From Rubrivivax sp. (GTDB taxonomy: Bacteria; Pseudomonadota; Gammaproteobacteria; Burkholderiales; Burkholderiaceae_C), in assembly GCA_022842595.1 (NCBI GenBank), contig JALHPF010000042.1:1-41037 (forward strand): a DNA stretch of 41,037 nucleotides. Direction: 5' to 3'. The notes beneath the pieces were generated by a model. That model saw nothing but the letters and a program-made list of their open reading frames with translations. It searched no databases and was not told the origin of the DNA. Each line of letters opens with the position of its first letter. Positions within the stretch are counted from its first letter, which is position 1. The position numbers and the translations under genes are program-made. Below, one piece after another: positions 14,940 through 23,981 of the stretch.

Positions 14940-16300
14940 GGCATCACTTCATGGGGCCTGCGTGTTTCGGCCGGCAGGGGCGCCAGGCTGGCAGGGGGTT
15001 CGTCGAGATAGGGTGCAGTCCAGCCGAACAGGGCGCTGGCGGCTTCGGCGCGATCGCGCAACTGCTGGCGGTCGCGCCCGTCGAGGTGGATGATGGCGTA
15101 GCGGTGGCTGCCCAGCCACTTGTAGTCTCGCGCCAGGCTGTGGCCCTGCTTGGGGAAGGTGAACAGCAGCCCTTGCGGGAACCGGGCTTCGAAGGCCGCA
15201 CGGGCTGGTGCGCCGGGCTCGGCCGGGGGCAGCGTGGCCGGGTCGAAATGGCGGTAGACGAGGCTGGCCGCGGCCCCGGCGCTGGGCGCGGCGCGGGGCA
15301 GGGCCAGCGGGTCGCGCCCCAGCGCCAGGGCCACCGCCATGGCGTGTGCGTCCAGGCCCTGCACACGCAGGTACAGGTCGGCGAACTGAGAGGCCAGGCG
15401 CGGGTTGCATTCGATCACCGTCAGCCGGTCGGTCGCGGCGTCGTGGAAGAACTCCAGGTTGAAGAAGCCGTGGCGGTAGCCGATGGCCCCCAGGAAACGC
15501 CGCGCGACGTCGAGCGCCCGCTGCTGCAGTGCCAGGCCGGCGCGGCTGGGGTGGTCCCAGCGCATGAACGCCTGGGTGCCGGGGTACATGATGGCGTCGA
15601 CCACGCCCAGCGCGTGGATGCGGCCTTCCTGCACCCAGCCGTCGAGGTTGTACTGGGCCACGTGGGCGGGCACGGGTTCTTCCAGCAGCATGCAGTGGGC
15701 CGTGCCGGCCTGGGGCAGGCGCTGGCGGCAGATGCGTTCGAAGGGCTCGACCAGGCGGCGGATGACCCACAGCTCGCGCCGGCCGAAGCGGGTGTGGGCC
15801 TGCAGTTCTTCGCGGCTGTCGACGCGCCGCGCCAGCACCGAAAATGCCGCCTTCACCGGCTTCACGTAGCTGGGGTAGGGCAGGCCGGCAGGAATGTCTT
15901 CGCCGTAAGCCGCGGGCAGCGGCTGGCAGGGCAGGTTGGCTTCGGGCGCCACCTGCTGCAGCACGCCGCGCGCATGCAGCTTGTGCTGTGCGGCCAGCAC
16001 CGATTCCGGCGTGGCACCGGGCAGGCGCAGCCGCTCTGCCACCAGCGCGGCGGCCAGCGCGCCGAACTGCTCATGGTGCGACAGCACGCCCTGCCAGCCC
16101 AGCCGCCGGCCACGTTCAGCCTGGCGGCGGGCAAAACGGTCCAGGTCGAAGCTGACGAGCGCGGCGTTGCTGGGGAAGGAAAACAGGTCGAAGCCGGCCT
16201 GGTCGAACTGCGCCATGCCGCTGCCGAACTGCAGGCGCTGCAGCGCCTGGGCGTCCCAGTCGTAGGCAAAGAACCAGCCGACGCGCGGGGGGCTGCTCAT
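14936..16300 (-). CDS. ATP-grasp domain protein
   Basis: A 454-aa cytosolic enzyme of the ATP-grasp superfamily, which joins a carboxylate to an amine or thiol through an acyl phosphate. Seen: PSYVKPVKAAFSVLARRVDSREEL (nucleotide-binding Lys region), GWVQEGRIHALGVVDAIMYPG, HGFFNLEFFHDAATDRLTVIECNPRLASQFADLY (metal-binding Glu and Asn of the C-terminal lobe). The frame is open to 16777, but the ATG at 16300 fits the family start and overlaps the end of the upstream gene. Substrate is unknown; coupling with a VTT membrane protein and a YHS lipoprotein hints at an envelope role, which is inference. Confidence 0.82.
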   Translation of the reverse strand: MSSPPRVGWFFAYDWDAQALQRLQFGSGMAQFDQAGFDLFSFPSNAALVSFDLDRFARRQAERGRRLGWQGVLSHHEQFGALAAALVAERLRLPGATPESVLAAQHKLHARGVLQQVAPEANLPCQPLPAAYGEDIPAGLPYPSYVKPVKAAFSVLARRVDSREELQAHTRFGRRELWVIRRLVEPFERICRQRLPQAGTAHCMLLEEPVPAHVAQYNLDGWVQEGRIHALGVVDAIMYPGTQAFMRWDHPSRAGLALQQRALDVARRFLGAIGYRHGFFNLEFFHDAATDRLTVIECNPRLASQFADLYLRVQGLDAHAMAVALALGRDPLALPRAAPSAGAAASLVYRHFDPATLPPAEPGAPARAAFEARFPQGLLFTFPKQGHSLARDYKWLGSHRYAIIHLDGRDRQQLRDRAEAASALFGWTAPYLDEPPASLAPLPAETRRPHEVMP

Positions 16301-16995
16301 CGGCGCAGCCGTGGACTGGTCCTGGCGGCCCAGGCGGCCCAGGCCGCCAGCGCCACCAGGCCCGCAGCGGCCAGGGTGCTCCAGGCCACCTGGCCGGTGT
16401 GCCAGAAGTCCATCAGGCTCAGCCCGGCCAGCACGTAAGGCAGGCTGCCCAGGGTCAGACCGGCCAGGCTGGGCCAGAAGAAGCGGCGCACCGGCATGGC
16501 GGTCAGGCCCAGCAGGGGGTTCAGCACCGGGAAAGGCACCACCGGCACCAGCCGCAGGCCCACCAGCCACAGGCCGGAACGGCGTTGCATCATCGCTTCC
16601 AGTTGCCGCATCCGGGGCCCCCATCGGCCGTGCAGCCGTGCCTGCCAGGGCGCCGGCATCAGGTGCCGTGCCACCAGGAAGCTGAGCATCGCGCCCAGCG
16701 TCGAGGCCAGCCCCACCAGCAGCGTGCCGCCGACCGCGCCGAACCAGGTGCCGGCCAGCAGCGACAAGGCGGCGCACCCGGGCAGCGTGAATGCCGCCAG
16801 CACGGTGAATACCGCCAGGAAGATCAGCAGGAAAAGCCCGGGTTCACGCGCCTGCCAGGCCGTGCACAGGCCCAGCTGAGCCTGCCACCAGCTGCTTTCG
16901 AGCAGCGCCATGGCCTCCGCCTGGGCCGCCAGGGGCACGAGGAGCAGGCAGGCGGCAAGGGTATGAAGACGGGGCACAGATGACTGGGTCGGCAA
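16297..16995 (-). CDS. TVP38/TMEM64 (VTT-domain) membrane protein
   Basis: A 232-aa inner-membrane protein with the VTT (SNARE-associated/DedA-like) domain. An N-terminal hydrophobic signal-like stretch is followed by LFLLIFLAVFTVLAAFTLPGCAALSLLAGTWFGAVGGTLLVGLASTLGAMLSFLVARHL, then the signature LVGLRLVPVVPFPVLNPLLGLTAMPVRRFFWPSLAGLTLGSLPYVLAG. Members are implicated in lipid scrambling or flipping and membrane homeostasis. The start is uncertain: TTG at 16995 gives the longest version and GTG at 16977 is an alternative; neither has a clean ribosome site. It overlaps the ATP-grasp gene by four bases. Confidence 0.85.
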   Translation of the reverse strand: MPTQSSVPRLHTLAACLLLVPLAAQAEAMALLESSWWQAQLGLCTAWQAREPGLFLLIFLAVFTVLAAFTLPGCAALSLLAGTWFGAVGGTLLVGLASTLGAMLSFLVARHLMPAPWQARLHGRWGPRMRQLEAMMQRRSGLWLVGLRLVPVVPFPVLNPLLGLTAMPVRRFFWPSLAGLTLGSLPYVLAGLSLMDFWHTGQVAWSTLAAAGLVALAAWAAWAARTSPRLRR

Positions 16996-17065
16996 CCCCC
17001 CACTGTATCTAACAAGCCGCCGCGTCAGGCGACGCCGGCCCGCGTGGCCCGTGACGATGTGGCGT

Positions 17066-18055
17066 TCAGCTGTCGGCCGTGAACCCGATGCGCTTGACCA
17101 GCGGCCCCCAGCGTTCGAACTCGGCGCGCTGGCTGCGCGCCATCTCCTCGGGCGTCGAGCCCTGCGCCAGCAGGCCGACGGTGGCCAGGCCTTCGACGAG
17201 GCCCTTGTCCTTCAGTGCCGCGTTGATGGCGCTGTTGGCTGCAGCCAACACGGCCGCGGGCGTGCGCGCCGGGGCGTAGAAGCCGAACCATTCCTCGGTG
17301 GTCAGCTCGCCGAAGCCCTGTTCGGCGAAGGTGGCCACGTCCTGGGCGAACGGCAGGCGCTGGCTGCCGCTGGTGGCCAGCAGGCGCAGCTTGCCGGCGC
17401 GGTGGTTGGGCAGGGGGTCGCCGGCCGGGCAGAACATGCAGGCGATCTGCCCGCCCATCACGTCGACCAGGCCGGGCACGCTGCCGCGATAGGGGATGTG
17501 CTTGAACTCCATGTTCTGGCTCAGCCCCAGCAGCGCAGCCAGGAAGTGCGGCGTGCTGCCGGGGGCAGGCGAGCCGTAGTTGGCCTTGTCGGGGTTGGCC
17601 TTGGCCCAGGCGACGAAGCCTTTCACGTCCTTCACGCTGTCGGGCACCACCGGGCCCACCGACAGGCCGTGGTGCATGATGGCCGCGATGCTGACCGGCG
17701 CGAAATCCGCCACGGGGTCATAGCTCAGCTTCTTGTAGACATGCGGGTAGATCGAGGTCGCGGAAAACGGGCTCAGCGCCAGTACCGAGCCGTCGCTGGG
17801 CGATGACTTCAGCGTGTCCAGCGCGATGCGGCCGCCGGCACCGGGCTTGTTCTCGACGATGGCGGCGTTCTTCGCGTAGGCGCTGCCGCCCACGCGCTCG
17901 GCCACGCGGCGGCAGGCGATGTCGCCCGAGCTTCCGGCCGGAAAGCCGTAGAGGAACTTCGGCTGCTCGAAGCCTTGGGCGCTGGCGCGCCAGGGCAGGC
18001 CGGCACCGGTGGCGAGTGCGGCCAGGGCCAGGGTTTGACGGCGGGTGATGTTCAT
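17066..18055 (-). CDS. Bug-family tripartite tricarboxylate transporter substrate receptor
   Basis: Periplasmic binding protein of the Bug/TctC family, 329 aa. The N-terminus MNITRRQTLALAALATGAGLPWRASAQ is a twin-arginine (Tat) signal. Family marks are FLYGFPAGSSGDIACRRVAE, the loop IVENKPGAGGRIALDTLKSSPSDGSVLAL, and the second ligand loop around YGSPAPGSTPHFLAALL. No TctA/TctB membrane partners lie nearby, as is common for orphan Bug receptors in Burkholderiales. GGAGA seven bases upstream supports the ATG at 18055. It is the last gene of the CoA-ligase operon, 35 bases after the thioesterase, so it may bind the acid that the operon degrades. Confidence 0.9.
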   Translation of the reverse strand: MNITRRQTLALAALATGAGLPWRASAQGFEQPKFLYGFPAGSSGDIACRRVAERVGGSAYAKNAAIVENKPGAGGRIALDTLKSSPSDGSVLALSPFSATSIYPHVYKKLSYDPVADFAPVSIAAIMHHGLSVGPVVPDSVKDVKGFVAWAKANPDKANYGSPAPGSTPHFLAALLGLSQNMEFKHIPYRGSVPGLVDVMGGQIACMFCPAGDPLPNHRAGKLRLLATSGSQRLPFAQDVATFAEQGFGELTTEEWFGFYAPARTPAAVLAAANSAINAALKDKGLVEGLATVGLLAQGSTPEEMARSQRAEFERWGPLVKRIGFTADS

Positions 18056-18090
18056 GGGGTTGTCTCCAAGGGTGGGTGAACGGGCGCGCT

Positions 18091-18522
18091 TCACAGGCAC
18101 ATGGCGCGGATATCTTCAGGCACGGGGATGGCCTTGATGCGATCGGGTTTGCGGGGGTCTTCGGGGTCGGCCACGCGCACGCAGAACGCGCGTACCTCGG
18201 TGCCTTCGCACAGCACGGTGTCACCGCGCTTGACCACATGGCGGTGGCTGAAAGTCTTGGCCGCCCAGCTCTCGACGCTGGTGTGGATCTCGATGGTCTC
18301 GCCGTAGGTGGCGGGCCGCAGGAACCGGGTGTGGATCTCGAGCAGCGGCGTACCGAGGATGCCGCGTGTCTTCACCAGTTCGCGCCAGGGCGGCACACCA
18401 CAGGCCATGAAGAAGGCGAGCGAGGCTTCGTCCATCCAGCGGCTGAAGTTCGGGAAGAACACGATGCCGGCCGGGTCGCAGTCACCGAACTGCACGTTCA
18501 CGGTGTAGATGTTCGTCTTCAT
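18091..18522 (-). CDS. Acyl-CoA thioesterase (4HBT family)
   Basis: A 143-aa hot-dog-fold thioesterase. The 4-hydroxybenzoyl-CoA thioesterase hallmark V(Q)FGDCDPAGIVFFPNFSRWMDEA is at about residues 10-32, with the catalytic Asp in CDPAG. The enzyme would release CoA from an aromatic or short acyl-CoA. Its start overlaps the thiolase stop (ATGA), so the two are coupled. In an operon with an acyl-CoA ligase, hydratase and thiolase it probably relieves CoA trapping or frees the end product. Confidence 0.9.
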   Translation of the reverse strand: MKTNIYTVNVQFGDCDPAGIVFFPNFSRWMDEASLAFFMACGVPPWRELVKTRGILGTPLLEIHTRFLRPATYGETIEIHTSVESWAAKTFSHRHVVKRGDTVLCEGTEVRAFCVRVADPEDPRKPDRIKAIPVPEDIRAMCL

Positions 18523-19763
18523 GCGGCCTGCGTGTTCTCGACCAGCAGCGCGATGCCCTGGCCGCCACCGACGCAGGCCGAGGCGATGCCCCAGCGCGCA
18601 CCGATGTCCTGCAGCTGCCGGGCGACGGTGATGGTGAGCCGCACGCCGGTGGCTGCCAGCGGGTGGCCCAGCGCAATGGCGCCGCCCTTCACGTTCAGCT
18701 TGTCGATGTCCAGCCCCAGTTCACGCGCCACGGCCAGTGTCTGCGCGCCCTGGGCTTCGTTGATCTCGAAGCGGGCGATGTCGGCGAGCGTCAGCCCGCT
18801 GTGCTGCAGCAGCAGCCGGATCGCCGGTGCCGGGCCGATGCCCATGATCTCGGGCGGCACGCCCACCACCATGGCGGCAGCCAGCCGGGCCAGGGGCCGG
18901 TGGCCCGTGGCCGCAGCCCATTCACGGGCCACAGGGCCGCTGGCCACCAGCGCGGCTGCCGCAGCATCGGTCAGCGCCGAGCTGTTGCCGCCGGTCTGCA
19001 CGCCGTCCTTGAACACGCTGCGCAGCTTGGCCAGCACCTCGGGCGGGGTCGGCCGCGGGTGGGTGTCGCGGTCGGCGATCGTGGCCTTGCCGGCCAGCTT
19101 CAGTTGGCGCGCGGCGTAGCCCGGCAGTTCGAACACGGTGTTCGATACCGGCACCACCTCGCCTTCGAACCAGCCGGCTTCCTGTGCCGCCACGGCGCGG
19201 GCGAACGAGGTCGCGGCAAAGGCGTCGACCTCGGCGCGGCTGATGCCGTATTTCAGCGCCAGATTCTCGGCGGTCTGGATCATCGAGACCGCGGCCGGGT
19301 CGCTGAGCGCTTCCCACATGAAGTCCTTGAAGCCGATCGGCGCGCCCAGCCGGAAGCCGCCGCGGTGGTCGAAGGCGGCAATCGGGTTGCGCGTCATGCT
19401 TTCGGTGCCCACCACCAGGGCCAGGGTGGCGCTGCCGGTGCCGATCTGTTCACCGGCCTGGCGGAAGACTTCGAAACCGGTGCCGCAGATGCGTTGCACG
19501 TTCAGCGCCGCCACCTGCTGCGGCACGCCGGCATACAGACCGATGTGGCGCGCCACGTAGAACTGGTCGAAGCCGCCCGGCGCCATGTTGCCGGTGATGA
19601 CGCTGTTGACCTCGGCAGCGTCCATGCCGGCCCGTGCCAGCAGCATACGAGCGGCGAAGATGCCCAGGTCGATGGGGTTGGCGTCGGCAAACGCGCCCAT
19701 GTAGTCCACCATCGGCGTACGGCAGCCGGCCAGGATGTAAATGTCGTCGAAACGCTGGAACAT
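18519..19763 (-). CDS. Thiolase family protein (acetyl-CoA acetyltransferase)
   Basis: A 414-aa thiolase. The nucleophile is Cys93 in NVQRICGTGFEVF. The C-terminal active-site parts are KGGAIALGHPLAATGVR (His) and SACVGGGQGIAL (Cys). All catalytic residues are present, so thiolytic cleavage of a 3-ketoacyl-CoA, or the reverse condensation, is likely. It starts five bases after the hydratase stop, with AAGGAGG ahead of the ATG at 19763, and overlaps the thioesterase start by four bases. In this operon it would release acetyl-CoA from a side chain after hydration and oxidation. No 3-hydroxyacyl-CoA dehydrogenase is in the cluster, so that step must be supplied elsewhere if the route is beta-oxidative. 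Confidence 0.92.
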   Translation of the reverse strand: MFQRFDDIYILAGCRTPMVDYMGAFADANPIDLGIFAARMLLARAGMDAAEVNSVITGNMAPGGFDQFYVARHIGLYAGVPQQVAALNVQRICGTGFEVFRQAGEQIGTGSATLALVVGTESMTRNPIAAFDHRGGFRLGAPIGFKDFMWEALSDPAAVSMIQTAENLALKYGISRAEVDAFAATSFARAVAAQEAGWFEGEVVPVSNTVFELPGYAARQLKLAGKATIADRDTHPRPTPPEVLAKLRSVFKDGVQTGGNSSALTDAAAAALVASGPVAREWAAATGHRPLARLAAAMVVGVPPEIMGIGPAPAIRLLLQHSGLTLADIARFEINEAQGAQTLAVARELGLDIDKLNVKGGAIALGHPLAATGVRLTITVARQLQDIGARWGIASACVGGGQGIALLVENTQAA

Positions 19764-19768
19764 GGTCT

Positions 19769-20569
19769 TCAGCCCTCCTTGCTGACCTTGCTGGAGCGCT
19801 TTTCCAGGAACGCCCGCACACGTTCCTTCGCGGCTTCGTCGCCCTGGGCGATGCTGCTCATCAGCGATTCCAGGAACAGGCCTTCGGCTGGCGCCATCTC
19901 GGCAATGCGCGGCAGAGCCTGGGTGATGGCGTAGTTGCTCAGCGGGGCGTTGGCGGCAATCCTGTGCGCCAGCGCGATGGCCTTGTCGACCCCGGCGCCA
20001 TCGGCGACGCGGTAGTTGCTGATGGCGAAGGCCTGGCCTTCGTCGGCGTCGAAGACGCGGCCGGTCAGCATCATGTCGGTCATGCGCGCCACGCCGATCA
20101 GCCGGCTGATGCGCACCGAGCCGCCACCGCCCACGAAGATGCCGCGTGTGCCTTCGGGCAGGCCGTAGAAGCTGCTGTCTTCGGCCACGCGCAGGTGGGC
20201 CGAGCTGGCCAGTTCGAGGCCGCCGCCCACCACGGCGCCGTGCAGCACCGCCACCACGGGCACCGGCCCGTACTGGATCGCGTCGAAGCAGGCGTGCCAG
20301 GCGCGGCTGTGCTGCATGCCTTCGGTGACATTGCGTTCACTCACCTCGCTGAGGTCGAGGCCGGCGCAGAAGTGTTCACCTTCGCCGCTGATCACGGCCG
20401 CGCGCACGTCGGCGGGCAGGTTCACCCAGACGGTATGCAACTGGCTGAGCAGCTCGTCGCTGATCGAATTGCGCTTGGCCGGGCGATTCAGGCGCACGTG
20501 CAGCACGGGGCCGTCGCGTTCAAGGCGCAGCAGGCTCAGGCCGGACAGCAGCGGGGGCAGGGTGGTCAT
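19769..20569 (-). CDS. Enoyl-CoA hydratase/isomerase (crotonase) family protein
   Basis: A 266-aa crotonase-fold enzyme. Seen: VLHVRLNRPAKRNSISDELL, the oxyanion-hole strand GEGEHFCAGLDLSEVSE, and VAVLHGAVVGGGLELASSAHLRVAEDSSFYGLPEGTRGIFVGGG with the Glu position after the second loop. It probably hydrates an enoyl-CoA made by the upstream ligase. A hydratase-lyase of the feruloyl-CoA type is possible, but sequence alone does not settle this. The ATG at 20569 is chosen over the longer frame, which is an Arg/Pro-rich shadow. It lies 25 bases after the ligase stop. Confidence 0.9.
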   Translation of the reverse strand: MTTLPPLLSGLSLLRLERDGPVLHVRLNRPAKRNSISDELLSQLHTVWVNLPADVRAAVISGEGEHFCAGLDLSEVSERNVTEGMQHSRAWHACFDAIQYGPVPVVAVLHGAVVGGGLELASSAHLRVAEDSSFYGLPEGTRGIFVGGGGSVRISRLIGVARMTDMMLTGRVFDADEGQAFAISNYRVADGAGVDKAIALAHRIAANAPLSNYAITQALPRIAEMAPAEGLFLESLMSSIAQGDEAAKERVRAFLEKRSSKVSKEG

Positions 20570-20594
20570 GGGGTGGGGATCGGGTGGAGTGGCT

Positions 20595-22436
20595 TCAGGG
20601 CGTGACGACACGCGGGTCGGCAGGTGCGGCGTACAGCGCCTCGACATCGGCAGCGCGGCGCGCGAGCACGGCGCGCTGGTTGACGTAGCCCTTGTCGGTG
20701 ATCTCGCCGGCGGCGGCGCTGGGTGCGTCGGGCAGGGGCAGCGCGCGCATGGGCGTCTGCGACGAGCCGCTGTGTTCGTCCTTCATCGCGCGCAGGCCGG
20801 CGCGCAGATGCTCGCGAAGTTCGGCGGGCGGCAGGCGGCGCGCAGCTTCCGACAGGAACACCAGCACGCCGATCTCGCTGCGGTCGTGGCCGGTGACGAC
20901 CACGTCCTGCGCCCAGGGCGCCAGCGCACTGACCACCTTCACGCGCAGCGTGCCGACGCTGACCCAGGTGCCGCTGGTGAGCTTGAAGTCCTCGGCCACC
21001 CGGCCGTTGAAGACGACACCCTGCAGAGGGTCGGCCTCGTCAAGCAGGTAGCCGGCGTCGCCGATGCAGTAGTAGCCCTCGGCGTCGAAGGCGGCCTGGG
21101 TGGCTTCGGGGTTGTTGCGGTAGCCGGGGAAGATGTTGTCGCCCTTCACGCGCATTTCGAGCTTGCTGCCCGGACCGAGGACAGGCACGAACTTCAGCGA
21201 CACGCCGGGCAGCGGCAGGCCGATCACGCCCGGGCCGTCGAGCCGCCACGTCGGAAAGGTGACTGCCGGCGCCGTCTCGGTGCTGCCCCAGGACGTGGTC
21301 AGCCACAGCGGTTCACTGCGCACCTTGGCGGCCACGGCCTGCAGCCGCTGCCAGGTCGACACCGGCATGCCGGCGCCGGCGTAGAAGACCATGCGCAGGC
21401 GCTCGAAGAAGCGGCGGGCCAGGGCCAGGTCGGCTTCCAGCGCCGGCAGCATCATCTCGAAGCCGCGCGGCACGTTGAAATAGAGGGTGGGCTGCACGCT
21501 CTGCAGGTGCGCCAGCGTGCGGTCGATGGCGCCGGGCAGGGGCCGGCCGTCGTCCAGGTACATCGTGCCGCCGCTCCTGAGCACGATGTTGGTGTTGTGG
21601 TTGCCGCCGAAGGTGTGGCTCCAGGGCAGCCAGTCCAGCAGCACGGGCTTTTCATGGTCCAGGAAACGCAGCGTCTGCCCCAGCTGCTGCTGGTTGGCGC
21701 AGAGCATGCGGTGGGTGTTGATCACCACCTTCGGGTGGCCGGTGCTGCCGCTGGTGAGCAGGTACTTGGCGTGGGTGTCGGGGGTGATGGCGGCGAAAGC
21801 CTGCATCACGGCCGGGCTTTCTTCAGTGTCTTCGAGCTGCGCCAGCGCATGCGCACCCGGGTGCCCGGCCGCACCCTGGCTGAACACGGCGACGGCGGTG
21901 ATGCCCGCTTCCAGCAACGGTGGACCGTAGACCGCGGCGTCGCTGCCGTAGACCAGGGACGGGTCCAGCGTCTGCAGGATGCCGTGGATGCGGCTGAAGT
22001 CGCTGCCGGCCAGGCGGCAGTAGGCGCTGCTGACGGTGCACACCGCGCGGCCGATGTGCATGCCGGCCAGCAGCAGCACCAGGTGGTCGATGCTGTTGTC
22101 GGACAGCACCACGATGGGCTTGCCCGGCGGCAGCTGCAGGTCCAGCAGCGCCTGGGCCAGGCAGCCCGTGCGCTGGCGCAGTTCGCGCCAGGATGTGCCG
22201 CGCCAGCCACCGGCGCCGTCGGGTTCGGCAAAGGCCAAAGCGTCGGGCGTGGCCCGGGCCCAGTGTTCCAGCCATTCGCCCACGCAGCGCACGTAGGGTT
22301 GCAGCGGCTCGGGCGAGCGCAGCACGAAGGCGCCATCGCCCAGGTCGACGCGTTCGGTGCGGGCTGGCGCCAGCATGCGCGGGTCGCTGCAGAAGTCGGG
22401 GCGGGTGGCGTCGTCTTGAGTCGTGGCCTGGACCAT
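20595..22436 (-). CDS. Feruloyl-CoA synthase-like AMP-forming acyl-CoA ligase
   Basis: A 613-aa adenylate-forming ligase (ANL superfamily) that joins a carboxylic acid to CoA using ATP. Seen: the P-loop LLTSGSTGHPKVVINTHRML, the mid-domain WLPWSHTFGGNHNTNIVL, TTSWGSTETAPAVTFP (A5 motif region) and YYCIGDAGYLLDEADP...GRVAEDFKLTSGTWVSVG (hinge). The N-terminal LRSPEPLQPYVRCVGEWLEHWA is a pattern I associate with proteins annotated as feruloyl-CoA synthase. Feruloyl specificity is a family-level guess. GGAGA six bases upstream supports the ATG at 22436; the ATG at 22448 would fall inside the inverted repeat at 22446-22461. First gene of a five-gene operon, divergent from a TetR regulator. Confidence 0.85.
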   Translation of the reverse strand: MVQATTQDDATRPDFCSDPRMLAPARTERVDLGDGAFVLRSPEPLQPYVRCVGEWLEHWARATPDALAFAEPDGAGGWRGTSWRELRQRTGCLAQALLDLQLPPGKPIVVLSDNSIDHLVLLLAGMHIGRAVCTVSSAYCRLAGSDFSRIHGILQTLDPSLVYGSDAAVYGPPLLEAGITAVAVFSQGAAGHPGAHALAQLEDTEESPAVMQAFAAITPDTHAKYLLTSGSTGHPKVVINTHRMLCANQQQLGQTLRFLDHEKPVLLDWLPWSHTFGGNHNTNIVLRSGGTMYLDDGRPLPGAIDRTLAHLQSVQPTLYFNVPRGFEMMLPALEADLALARRFFERLRMVFYAGAGMPVSTWQRLQAVAAKVRSEPLWLTTSWGSTETAPAVTFPTWRLDGPGVIGLPLPGVSLKFVPVLGPGSKLEMRVKGDNIFPGYRNNPEATQAAFDAEGYYCIGDAGYLLDEADPLQGVVFNGRVAEDFKLTSGTWVSVGTLRVKVVSALAPWAQDVVVTGHDRSEIGVLVFLSEAARRLPPAELREHLRAGLRAMKDEHSGSSQTPMRALPLPDAPSAAAGEITDKGYVNQRAVLARRAADVEALYAAPADPRVVTP

Positions 22437-22445
22437 CGCTGTCTC

Positions 22446-22461
22446 CATACACAACTGTATG
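22446..22461. promoter_or_regulatory. Probable TetR operator 1, perfect inverted repeat
   Basis: CATACA-CAAC-TGTATG is a perfect 16-bp inverted repeat with a 4-base centre. It sits just ahead of the ligase start, overlapping the leader, in the gap shared by the ligase operon and the divergent TetR gene. Size and symmetry suit a TetR-family dimer. Binding there would block transcription of the catabolic operon until a ligand, perhaps an acyl-CoA, releases it. The regulatory reading is inferred. Confidence 0.7.
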
Positions 22462-22521
22462 TACTGGCTGGCGATGCTAGGCCCTGGGCCGTGGTCTGGC
22501 ATCCGGGTTTGCACCGGGGTC

Positions 22522-22537
22522 CATACACCCCTGCATG
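22522..22537. promoter_or_regulatory. Probable TetR operator 2, near copy
   Basis: CATACA-CCCC-TGCATG repeats operator 1 with one mismatch in the symmetric arms and the same 4-base spacer. Centre-to-centre distance to operator 1 is 76 bp, about seven helical turns, so both would face the same side of the DNA. It abuts the upstream region of the TetR gene and could serve autoregulation. Confidence 0.6.
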
Positions 22538-22575
22538 GCATGATGACAAGCACCGATGGTTCAATGGCGCCCGTG

Positions 22576-23267
22576 ATGACTGCTCCCGAGATTCCAGGCA
22601 CACCCGCTGCCCCCACCGCCAGAAAGCCCCGACGCGCTGCCGCTTCGCCGCCCCGGGCCGTGGCCACGGAAGCGGCCGCGGCGGGTGAAGCCGTCGACAC
22701 TGCGCGCGCCCCGCTCACGCCCGACAGCTGGGTCGAGGCGGCCACCGCCGTGCTCGTCGACCAGGGCATCGACCATGTGCGCGTGGACACCCTGGCCACC
22801 CAGCTCGGCGTCACGCGTGGCAGCTTCTACTGGCACTTCCGCGACCGCCAGGACCTGCTGCGCCGCGTGCTGGCGGCCTGGCGCGAGCAGACGACGGTGC
22901 AGCTCACGCGGCGTCTGTCCAACGCACGCAGCAGTGCCGCCGAGCAGCTGCACGATGTCCTGACCCTGCCGTTTCGCGGCCGCGCGGCCCTGCGGGCGGC
23001 GCGCATCGAACTCGCCATCCGCGCCTGGGCCCGGCGCGACGACATGGCGCGCGAAGCCGTCGACGAGGCCGATGCCGCGCGCATCGCCTACCACGCCAGC
23101 CTGTTCACGGCGCTGGGCTTCGAGACCCAGGAAGCGCAGCACCGCGCCTTCCTGCTGTACAGCTACGAAGTGGCCGAATCGCTGATGCACCGCCATGGCA
23201 GCGCGGCGCAGAAGCAGGCGCGGCGCGACTTCGTCGAACGCCTGGTGGTGCGCGGCTCGGCGCCGGC

Positions 23268-23271
<4 letters not shown>
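22576..23271 (+). CDS. TetR-family transcriptional regulator
   Basis: A roughly 231-aa repressor, divergent from the acyl-CoA operon. An Ala/Pro-rich N-terminal tail precedes the DNA-binding domain: SWVEAATAVLVDQGIDHVRVDTLATQLGVTRGSFYWHFRDRQDLLRRVLAAW, the standard TetR helix-turn-helix. The rest is an alpha-helical ligand domain rich in Arg and Ala. In-frame ATGs at 22540, 22543, 22564 and 22576 all lack a good ribosome site; 22576 is chosen because a promoter overlapping operator 2 would start transcription after about 22537. The stop overlaps the ABC ATPase start (ATGA), so the regulator and exporter may be co-transcribed. Likely target: the two inverted repeats upstream. Confidence 0.85.

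Positions 23272-23964
<693 letters not shown>

Positions 23965-23981
<17 letters not shown>

Noticed and set aside
16996..17065. Terminator between the VTT gene and the Bug receptor gene
   Set aside because: No stem with a T-run could be found in the 70-base gap.
20316..22688. 790-codon plus-strand frame opposite the CoA ligase
   Set aside because: Antisense shadow of a well-supported ligase and hydratase.
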